A stretch of 64,000 bases of DNA from Liolophura sinensis (lineage: Eukaryota; Mollusca; Polyplacophora; Chitonida; Chitonidae). The translations under genes and the position numbers were made by a program. The stretch spans positions 22,903,295-22,967,294 of the forward strand of contig NC_088298.1 in assembly GCF_032854445.1 (NCBI RefSeq), in the 5' to 3' direction. Below, one piece after another: positions 35,701-45,700 of this stretch. Position 1 is the first letter of the stretch. Every line of letters starts with the position of its first letter. The notes beneath the pieces were generated by a model. That model was not told where the DNA came from and made no database searches. It worked only from the letters and a program-made list of their open reading frames with translations.

Positions 35701-36172
35701 AAGTCCGTGAGAGACCAAAGCAGCGACGAAGATGAGGAGTGGCCATGCATTATCAAAGGAAGTCTGGATTCAGTGCATCTCCTGCCTAAAATGGGCTCAT
35801 GAGGAGTGCACACCTGGTGACTCCAGATTCGTGTGCCCCAATTGCGAGTCGGATGCCTCAGATTTTTAATATCTTCTTCTATATGTATCTCCTTCTGTAT
35901 GTATTACAAGAGGATACACGCAATTAAAGGTTGTATGCTTAAATTCATGTCTTTTTGTCACATTTTATTCAGAGGAGGCAAAACGCCCAGTGTGAGAATT
36001 TTTTTTTTATCTCTTTCAACAACAGAAAACTTTTGACATCAGTCATGAAAGTGGTTGGTACTTTAGCTCACATGCGCTGCTATCCTCAGACGTAATTCCG
36101 GCTCAAGACGACCAATAGTTTATGAAGTGACACAAAATTTGCTTAAGGTAGGCGTTTTGCCCCACCCTACCC
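32791..36172 (+). mobile_element. Pogo-family (Tc1/mariner) transposon, 3382 bp, with TA target duplication
   Basis: Ends are inverted repeats: GGGTAGGGTGGGGCAAAACG at 32791 and its complement finishing at 36172. The inverted match extends to about 23 bp. TA occurs directly outside both ends (32789-32790, 36173-36174), as expected for pogo elements. Subterminal GGGCAAAACGCC motifs occur in both orientations near 32815, 33155, 33200 and 35975. The paralogous TIR element near 57170 has a single uninterrupted TA at this point. Confidence 0.9.
33816..35870 (+). CDS. Pogo-type DDE transposase, one intron, C-terminal frameshift
   Basis: Cut-and-paste transposase of the element above. ATG at 33816 follows an acceptor TTTTTTGCAG (33804), so a 5' leader exon is likely; the open frame runs in from 33702. 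Exon 33816-35295, intron 35296-35476 (GTAAGT...TTACAG), then exon from 35477. Domains: psq-type helix-turn-helix (about residues 12-50), CENP-B-type DNA-binding region (about 65-145) and a DDE_1 catalytic core with D181 (NMDETG), D290 (ILDGHH) and D326 (MQPLDR), i.e. DD35D. An acidic/Ser-rich linker and a Lys/Arg-rich tail (RKRKSEE, GKGKGKGK) follow. The second exon's frame stops at 35802. The next frame downstream encodes WIQCISCLKWAHEEC and FVCPNC, a PHD-like zinc finger, so the tail is frameshifted near 35752. The catalytic core looks intact. Confidence 0.88.
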
Positions 36173-36982
36173 TAGCTTTCTAAAAAAATCTTGAGCATGC
36201 CGTTAGTCACCAGTCAAATGTTCAGCCTTATACTTCCGCTACGTATAACAAAAAAAAATGTTAATGTTAATGATAGCTCCAGGACCACACGTACTCTCAA
36301 CCTCTATTCACGTATGATTTCGCTATAGTTGCTACACGTTACGTAATACCATGGCTTAATAATTATCCATTCTAATTCATAACAACACCTATTTAAATCA
36401 AGACGGCCCACATCTTCACTCACACAACAAGAATGTTGCCAAAGAAAAAGACCCAACCAAGATTCGAACTCCCTCACGAGGTGAAACTTGTTCTCCATAG
36501 TTTCTTCGTTAGTTCACTGTATTATGAAGAATGACAGAGAATGGCAGAAATACGGATTTTAAACTTTACCAAAGCATGACAAAGCTGATCACATTATAAA
36601 GTTTATTCTTTACGTATGAAGACAAACGTTAACCAAAACGAAACTATGACAGCACCTATAAATACACTTGTGAAACTTTCAGTAAAGATTTTTTCTGGTT
36701 AACGTTAATCTTCATTCTGTAAATTACAGACACAGCCCCTCGCTTGAACGAAAAATTGGCATATTTGATCCAGAGTGCATTTTAAGTAACCATCTCTTTT
36801 ATGACCATATAACTTTTATGGGCGATTGGATCAAGTTTTGTACTTCTGATTTGGAAATTTACAGAATTTTGCTAGGATTTTGAAATTTGCACTTTCTTAT
36901 CGTACCTCTCTGGGGCCAATTCTCCGCCTTACCGTACCAGGTCCTTTGGGGGATTGAGGCCTGCGCCAATTAGAGAGTTTAG

Positions 36983-39200
36983 GGAATATTCGAGGAACTG
37001 ATTTAAGTTTTAATAATGTGACAGAGGTTATTAATCATGCTTTCACACCTGGATGCAATTTGCAGACGCTGTGTCTGTCGAGCAACACCCTACAAAGTCT
37101 CCTGCCAGAAATGTCGAACAACAACCTACAAGCTCTCCTGCCGGAAATGTCGAACAACAACCCACAAAACTCTCCTACCGGAAATGTCGAACAACAACCT
37201 ACAAACTCTCCTGCCAGAAATGTCGAACAACAACCTACAAGCTCTCCTGCCGGAAATGTCGAACAACAACCCACAAAACTCTCCTACCGGAAATGTCGAA
37301 CAACAACCTACAAACTCTCCTGCCGGAAATGTCGAACAACAACCTACAAACTCTCCTGCCGGAAATGTCGAACAACAACCTACAAACTTTCCTGCCGGAA
37401 ATGTCGAACAACAGCCTACAAACTCTCCTACCGGAAATGTCGAACGACAACCTACAAGCTCTCCTGCTGGGAATGTCGAACAACCTACAGATTGTCCTGC
37501 CGGAAATGTCGAACAAAAACTTACTAACTCTCCTGCTGAAAATGTTTGAAGGGCTGAGAAATCTTGTTTCTCTGAATTTGTCAGGTAATCCGATGTCCAT
37601 TAGTACAAAAGCTTTCACACCTCAGTTTGGGCTTGAAAGTGATACGTGTCCAGGAATGTTCGATGGGTGGGGAATGGTCTGCAGTAAATGCGTCATTAAG
37701 CAGACCAAGAACCTCACATCACTATTCCTGGACTTTGCACGAGATTTCACTTCTGGTGTAGGACTTACGCCTTTGGCTAGGATCTCGACAAGGACAGTCA
37801 ATTCACCTCGTCAGATATATCCATTGGTACCGGTATTACATAAAGTAAAAGAAAGCTAAGTAAAGTTAATCATACTGGCAAATGAATACTGTGCCTAAAA
37901 ATACTTTATTTATTTGTTCAGATTTTTTAAAGAGTGTTGAAAAGTATTCGGATATTTGAATAGTAAGGTGGGCTTTATGACCCATATTCATGGTATCTGG
38001 GAGCTCTGATGTCAGATCACCTTTTCCTGATATTCAAGAGAAAGAAGGAATTTTTGGGAATTTTTTATCAGTAATCTTCTAATCCTAGGTAAAAAGAGTT
38101 ATTCCAACATTCAGTGTAGTGATTAGATTTGGAAAAACTTCCTGTGACGTCAGAGTTCCTAACCTCTGATAGTATGGTCCATATAGCCCACCTTAGAATT
38201 CAAATGTTTGAGCGCCTTTTAACTCTTTTCACAAAAGTCTATAAAAGTAAATGAAGGTATATTTATGCATAGTTTAAGTGGTCTCTTTAGTGATGCCTAC
38301 TTCGACTTTTAAATGCCTTTATCTTTAAGAAATACAACGTTCATGTCGCTTGGAAACATTGCTGTTAAAGAACTAGAGGTAATTCAGTGTCAACTTTCCA
38401 TCATTGAGAGAGGCGCTTTTCATCCGTTAACTTCGTTGGATGATCTTGACCTTAGCGAAAATGTATTTCTTGGTGTACTTTGGTCGTTGAGTGATCTGCA
38501 AGGTAATAATATGACGATAATAAGCGTGAGTTTTGTCGACAGATTCCAATATGAAAAGAGAGTTTGGTCATACGAGAATGACTTCATGTACATAAGGAAA
38601 ATATGTGCACCCTCGGTGGACATGTCCAAGAACTGCATTTACTATCATGACTTTAGCAGTCTGTCTGAAAATCCAGCGTCAGTGGATTTAAAACTTAAAA
38701 TCTGGTAATAAGAGATTTAACTTTCACTTCTTCGATATTTAGGAGCTGTCTCCATAGATCTAGATACACGCATTCTGATGCTTGGCTCAGGAATAAAAAA
38801 ATATGACCTACCTCGATGTTTCAGGAGCAATATGCAATCTGTCCAACTATCGCAACAAGAATGGAAAGCTTGGTTCTACCCCTGTCCATTCCATTGCACA
38901 AATCGATTTAGAGGAGATTGATTTGTCTTATACGGCTCTGACATTTTTACATCCGGAGCTATTTGTGAAAATCAGAAACTGAGAAGAGTTAATTTGTCCA
39001 ACAACAAATTGCAGAGTATTCCCAGCACTGTATCGGATCTCACTAAACTCCAGAAACTGGATTTTACATTCAACGACATGACCTATTTCACATGTGAGGA
39101 AATAAGACAATTGAACGCATGGAAAGTGGACACTCTTTTTCAGCTTTTAATGAGTGGAAATCCATTGCAGTGTTTTTGCGACACGGTTTTATTTCTTTAA
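36983..39200 (+). pseudogene. Leucine-rich-repeat receptor (Toll-like) relic
   Basis: LRR pieces appear in changing frames. TDLSFNNVTEVINHAF and LQTLCLSSNTLQSLLPEM (36983-37115) come before a 37-bp tandem array. MFEGLRNLVSLNLSGNPM follows it (about 37540-37600) in another frame. LTSLDDLDLSENVFLGVL is at about 38430-38490. SNNKLQSIPSTVSDLTKLQK leads to SGNPLQCFCD (38995-39175), the start of an LRR C-terminal cap. The spacing and the N-P-x-x-C-x-C end resemble extracellular Toll-like receptor repeats. No transmembrane or TIR domain was found. Frame changes and stops make a functional product unlikely. Confidence 0.65.
37083..37545. repeat. 37-bp minisatellite inside the LRR relic (about 12 copies)
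   Basis: Units of 37 bp with CTCTCCTGCCGGAAATGTCG and AACAACAACCTACAAA. The unit length is not a multiple of three, so the array cycles through LLPEMSNNN, RKCRTTTYK and GNVEQQPTN in turn. Confidence 0.93.
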
Positions 39201-39209
39201 TGGCTTTTT

Positions 39210-41530
39210 CGTAGGTAAAGTCTAGCTGGATCGATATATAATGTCATATAAACCATCTACAAGTACAAGTGTGGTTTAGCGCGCTATTGGCGTGCTATTT
39301 GAGAAGATAAAGGTGACTTGCACGATGCGTACCTCTTTGCATTCTGGGTAGTAAACTTTAATCGGTTGCTATCGCTGGAAGGCTACAGTAACGTTGTACT
39401 TTTAATTTATTTTTTGTAATTAAAATATGTTTCAGCTGATTTGAAACCGCATTACCAAAAGAAAGAATTACTTCTTGTGGTAAAACACTAAAACAAACTG
39501 CTTTGTGCATCTTAAAGAAAACTACCAAAAAGAAACGCTTCTAGCACGATTGGTATCAAAGCTAATTTAGTTCTATTCTGGTTCATCTGAACCATGTTAA
39601 CACAACGATGTTATAGAAATTATGTGAAAAAAATGCAACATAAAATGACCGGTTGAGTCAGATTTGAACAGAGAATTGCGAAATTAAAATCGTTCAATTA
39701 TTCTTTATCAGGAAATTTGTAAAATAATTAATACACAACGTTTCCCCACTTTAAAATATCGCGGGACGAGTCATTGCATTAATAGGTTGCAGGTTAAACA
39801 CTTTGCTTGCTGTTTTCGTGATAATTATTGACATTTAGTTACCCTAATGCACAATGGCATTGAAAATCTCAACAAACATCTGTCCCATTCAATGGCTGTC
39901 TGATCATAACGTTTAATAACTCAACAGGCGACCATGGTGTTCAGTGAAGTTTAGCACGCAGCTATGCATAATGGCAAAATAGCGACCGTACAACATGGCT
40001 GGCTGTTACAAAATATATCTGGATAATGTATTGATTGTTTAAGAAATACAACTCTTTATCTAGTCATTGTTTTTCATTTTTACCCGGTAAATGTGGAAAT
40101 ATTGATATTTAGAACGAGGTGCCTCAGGCAAACATCTCTGGTGACGGCACCCGGGCTTTGTGGGTGGAGGGGTGAACCACTGACCTTCGGCACTGACAAA
40201 GCCGTAACCAAAGCGGCGAGAGCTGTATTAGAACCCGCAGCCTCCTTGGTCAAGGGCCTGATAGTGACAAAATGCCAGCCCTTTAACCAGCTCAGTCAGC
40301 CTGCCTTTCCTTCCACCATAAGACAAATCGCCATCGTAATAAAAAATAAATAAATAAATAAAAAAATCACCTAGCCCTCAAACAGCAACGGGATACCGGA
40401 TGGTTACAGAACTGAAGGCCATCATGAGCTCTGCTGAACAAAAGTCAGTGTTATCGTAGGACATGTTGAGGTTTTCTAAGCAGCTTCGTAACTTGTTGAA
40501 TTTTCAAAACGATTTTCAAACCAAATGTAATTTTAAGGCGGATGTCCATATTTTTTCCTTATCTACCTATTTGAAGTCGCCAGTTGGGTTGTTTAGTCAA
40601 TCCGATGTAAATATGACTCGTATTGCAAATCGCAGACTAACTTCACTCATGTTCCTACTGAGCACCATGTACACCATGTGGAAAATTTTGAATGGTCCTG
40701 TCTTGAAGTGAAATTTTCAATCCAAGAAGTGTTGTTGAAAGTTAAATCAATTCCCAAAATATCATTGAAAAAATCCCAGTATGGGGTGTAATTTGCCACT
40801 ATTTTAGCATTTACATGAACATTTTGAATAAAAGTCTGAGGTAAAATGACAAGAATCCGTATTTTACCGGTTACGTGTGAACACTTGCCAATTATAACAC
40901 CGTCGTCGCTGTTTTGGTTTTACTCTCTATGGTGCAATCCTTTTATTATAACAGATACAGGCAGAATTTTGTGAAAATTGTCACCAAATGTATTCAGTAT
41001 TTTACATCATTATGGGCTTAACGCAGTATCAATTTATTTGTTAAGCAAATATCTATGTATTAATTTATTATGAAGTTAATTTAATAGCATAAGCGTCACA
41101 TGGAATCTGCGTCAAAAACCTGTAATTCAACTAATTAAAACATTGTACTAACTAAGTTAATGATCAAATTCCAAACAGTAAATACATTGTATAGTCCATG
41201 CAATCCCATCTTCGCTGAATCAAATTTTTCGCGATGTCCTACATCATTTACCTGAACTTTGATTTGCTGAGCAATAATAACACTTCCGCCCAATACGTCG
41301 TTGGGCTTCCTTTTATAAGTATACATAACTCACGGTCAGTCAGGTTTCGTTTTATAAAGTTCACATCAACCAACATTGGCCGCTATCATCGGTATTGCCT
41401 GGTACCACAAGAACTTCCAGTTGTATCGAGATAAACACATCTTATCCCGATACATCTTTAGGCGACTGGCTAAAAGAAATAGACAACAATGATAAAACAT
41501 TTGTACTATAATTCACCACGTCACTTAGGG
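39210..41530. other. Intergenic, AT-rich, one SINE, no gene recognised
   Basis: Apart from the reverse SINE at 40095-40366, no coding, RNA or repeat feature could be supported here. Confidence 0.55.
40095..40366 (-). mobile_element. tRNA-derived SINE, family 3, reverse orientation
   Basis: On the minus strand the head reads GACTGAGCTGGTTAAAGGGC and GCGGGTTCTAATAC. The body has GAAGGTCAGTGGTTCACCCC. On the plus strand the element ends in an (AAAT)n tract at 40343-40366; a T-rich/A-rich tail on this side of a reverse head is unusual and may belong to a neighbouring element. Confidence 0.55.
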
Positions 41531-41532
41531 CT

Positions 41533-41788
41533 GATGGTGCGATGGCGCGGAGCGATGGCACGATGGCAGAAAGCGATAGTACTATGGCATGAAGTGATGG
41601 CATGATGATATCATCGTACTATCGTTTCGTGCCATTGTGCCATCGCTTCCTGCCATTGTGTCATCACTTCGTACCATCGCTTCGTGCCATCGTGAAATCG
41701 CTCCGCGCCATCGTTCCATCGCTTCGTGCCATCATGCCATCGCTCCGCCCCATCGTGCCATCTTTTCATGCCATCGCTGGGCGATAGA
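41533..41788. repeat. Large imperfect inverted repeat built of 18-19-bp subrepeats
   Basis: The left arm (41533-41603) repeats GCGATGGCACGATGGC-like units. The right arm (41616-41788) repeats the complement GCCATCGCTTCGTGCCATCG. The centre is the palindrome GATGATATCATC at 41604-41615. The right arm is longer than the left. Confidence 0.85.
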
Positions 41789-41799
41789 ACAATGGTACG

Positions 41800-42790
41800 G
41801 TGGTATGATAATGTTTAGAAAGTGTTCAAACAGTAATGAGTAAGTAATCATGTTTATTAAATTGTATCAGTTGCAGTAAACTTCCCGTACTCGTAAACTC
41901 ATAATGACCTCATTAATTACACAAATTATCAAATGAATCAACGAAAAAAAAATTGTTTGTACTTAATGTCAGTTTTGTCATCGTTAAGGGCAAATCACGA
42001 TGAGGTCTATTGAACACTATGAATACTAAGAGTTTGATATTTTCTGAAAGGTAATCATTTAATTTATTCTCAGCAAATACAAAAACTTTGATTTGATTAG
42101 TTTTCAACACTTTGGAGGGTGCGGGGTGAAATATGATACTGTAACGAGAGTAAAACAGAGTTACAAATAGAAAGTGGCATTTTGCGGTCATAGTGATGTT
42201 AATTTTATCACAAAAATGCTTTGTTTTTTTACCCCAAAACGGAAGAAATTTCACCAATACAATATGTCAACATTTAAAGGTAAGAACACAACCCTTTGTT
42301 AAGAAATATGACTGTTCCATCATAAAATGGTTTGGCAAATCCATTGTTGAGCATTGTTAGCACTTGGGTTGCATTCCTCACAAACAGAGATCCCCATAGA
42401 GAAGGCTAAGATGGAAATCAACCTTCTTCCAAGGGATATCCACAAACCCTCTGCACGACGTTCGTTCGATTCTACAAACCACGGTGGTTAAAGTGTCCAT
42501 TGTATTCCATCATTTAGGAAAGTCTCCGCTGGTTTCCGCCCTTTACCTCTAGGGCTAGATTGTTCACAGTTATGAGTCCTCTTAGCACAGAATTCTCGGC
42601 ATCACTGTCCAAGTTGAACAACTTCATGACACAAATGTCACAACAATGATCACTTGCACAGAGACTGTCCTGGGTGTAGGCCCTATTTGCCAGGGTGGGT
42701 TCTAGGGCTATCGTTCTGAGGACAGATGACTCGCAAACCGCTTGTGTTGGTTTGGAATGCATTCAACTTGAATACTGGTGAAGCGATTCC
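41800..42790. other. 3' flank of the RhoGEF gene
   Basis: Lies downstream of the minus-strand stop at 42793 and presumably contains its 3' UTR and poly(A) site. TTTATT (the complement of AATAAA) occurs near 42064 and 41851. No other feature was recognised. Confidence 0.4.
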
Positions 42791-42792
42791 AT

Positions 42793-45700
42793 TCACGACG
42801 ACTGTTTAATCATGATATTAGCCAGAGCATTACGTCGTCTTCTCCACAAAGATATATCAATCCAGTACTGTTTCAAATGATGTATCCAATTCGTTGTTTC
42901 TTCTTCGGTGTCGGCCTGAAACAGAACCAATGTCATTTTGTTTACTGTCATTTCAATGCTACTATATGTTATATGTAGTGACAACTCTGCATGCTGAGTA
43001 CTTCTAGACCAGTGACATCTAATAAATTGCAATTAACATACTGCTTTTTAGTTATCTTAATATGCTTAAGTCATGGTGCTAGGGGGCGTGTAATCTTTAA
43101 TTAATTTAATTTAATCTATATTTACATGAACAGGCAGAATAAAACCCTAACTGAGGTAAACTGAAAGGCCATGTTGCGTCGGTTACGTGTGGCCATTTGC
43201 CAGCTGTTACACCGTCGTCGCTGTTCTCGTTTTACTCTCTCTGCTGTACGTCTGTCACACTGTCGTCGGTACTATGGTTTTACTCTCTTTGCTGTACGTC
43301 ATTAATTATACATAACAGATAAACCGGTCAAATGAGAAGCTGTCGTGTCGGGCTCCTATGAACTAACATTCTAACTGGGTGGATACATTCGTTATTTGAG
43401 ATTACCGTAGCTTGAAAGAGAAGCAAGATCACTGATTTACTCAATGCATTGTATGGAAGCCCCTTAGTATCACCTCCCTTTCAGCGGCTCTAATCAGTTT
43501 GGGCAATAATTAAACCATCGCATTATGTTTTATTATGTTTTAGGAGATGACATAAAAGTTAGGGATGGATAAACATAGGTGGCTTGTATGACCTACTTTT
43601 CGTCGAAATATTTGGGGAATATTGCTACAGTAACCTCTCATATTGCAGACACAGCTACCGTATATCTGAAAATGGCATTGTTGTCCTATGGCAATGACAT
43701 AACATACGTGTATAGCATCTGTATATACTTACAAACACTACTGATTTGAATCCACAATTTACCGACCTTAAAAACATAGCATTCCTTGTTCCATTCCTGC
43801 AGTTCAAAGACTTCTGGGTAGTCTGTGTCGACAGCCAGTACACACTGATGCAAAAACAGTGGATCCTGGGTAACAGAAAAAACACACTTTAGATTTATAC
43901 AGTATTCCTCCGCATATCTTTGGGAACGTCTGTTTTAGGGCGATTTGGAAATATGGTTTACAGGTGGTATACCAATATCTGACATGGCGCTTACATTCCT
44001 GTGTACAGTTGCAAAATTTAACATCTGAAGTTGTTCTTATAATGTGAATGATTGCAAGGAGGCGAGTGTACATTACAATTTAATGGAACGCGACCATGTC
44101 CTTAATACATTAAAGGAATACTGTCAAGAGTTTTCTATATTTTTTGTCTCCAGATAGTTTTAAAAGTTCATATTGATAGTATTTGGGCCCCTTTAACCAT
44201 ACACGGCCTATGTGTAGACGTTTTGCGGCAGCCGACGAAGAAGACCGCTTGGCTGAATATGCATATTGTGAATTTCAAAGCGAGGCTGCCGAGTCCGTGA
44301 CGTCAACGTAAGAAGGTGCTGGCTCGGTACGTGCATAATTCATAGTAGAAGGCTGTAAGCACGTGATGAAGAAAGCATTAAATTGCGACCCGAATTTGCT
44401 GTTGTTTAACAAATTCATGAGAGATAGCCCTGTCTGTGACATGTGCAGCTTACGGAAGCAGTAGTCAGCTGGTCAAAGGAGATGGGATTTTCTTTGCCTT
44501 TCCAAAGAACTCTGCCACGAGGAAAATCTGGCTTTATTACTTTAAGAGAAACTTCGATCTCAAGTACCACCACAAATTGTGCAGCAGGCATTTCTCCAAA
44601 TGCATGTTTGACCGGGACCCAGAGAAGTTGGCAAGCTTGGGCAGTGAAAATGTAGTAGCACGGCTAATAACAGACGCTATGCCGGACATTCTCCTGGCAG
44701 TTAAGATGTCAAGTCCTTTCGAAACAACAACAACAACCTATTCGTCCTTTCAAAACACATCACACAAAAGCTTTCACAAAACGTAATCGGAAGAGGGTAG
44801 GGGCCTAAGTGTCAACATGATTTCTTGAATATTGTGATAAAAAGAGGATTTTCCCCGGTTAAGTCTTTCAACAATAACACATGTTGTAAACGAAAAGGGA
44901 ATACTGTGTATATAACATATAGGCCTATTGTATGTAGCCGACCTAGTTACCAGTAAATAATGTTGTTTTTAGTTTCTACGAATTCTGCGGCTTGTCTGGC
45001 AAGCTATATGTGTTTTTAGCATGGTGCTTTAGTCAACAACAGAATAACTGCAGTTGAGGATGTTAAATTATTAAAAGTTAGTCACATCTCGGCATATAAA
45101 ATTCTTTTTTTATAGAAAAACAATAGTTCTCAGACTCCCTCGCTGAGGCCCGTTCACTTCCACCTATAACCTTACTGATGTCATGTAAGAGGAATACTTT
45201 TTAATGCGGTTCAACAGGAAGTAATAAGTATTAGTTCATATTTGTTATTATTTTTATGTACATAATGTATTTAAACACTTTTTCCGCCATGTAGACAGTA
45301 GATAAACTCATGGAGGAATTTCAGAAAGACAAGGAGAATGCTGATCTTGAAACATCTGGAGAAAACTGACCTTTACCTTCAGAAGCTGACAGCTTTCAAG
45401 TGCACGTAACTAGATCGGTGGCAACTCAGATAGGAAAGGCTCGCCAGAAGACAATATCCAAGAGGTGACTGTCTTTCATGACTTGTATCAATTAGATGTA
45501 AAGCTTATTTTTACTATTTGGTAAAATACTTGAATAAATGTCAAACTGTCTGAACATTTCAGTAAATTACAGTTTATCTTTTCCTCTTGATTAATTTTGC
45601 ATCTTGATCACCCTAAACTAGATTCTACCTAAACCGTTTCCCATATGAATAGCTGCAAAATTCCAAACAGATACATACTGGAAATGATAATGTGATATTA

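Larger units (their letters stand above)
32514..36945. mobile_element. Non-autonomous TIR DNA transposon (copy 1), split by a pogo insertion
   Basis: Left end AGGACCTGGCATGGTAAGGC (32514) and right end GCCTTACCGTACCAGGTCCT (36926-36945) are inverted repeats, extended by imperfect matches to about 33 bp. Interior sequence 32548-32788 and 36175-36925 aligns with the second copy at 56906-58316. No transposase of its own is seen. A detached left-end copy also lies at 32317-32392. Confidence 0.75.
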
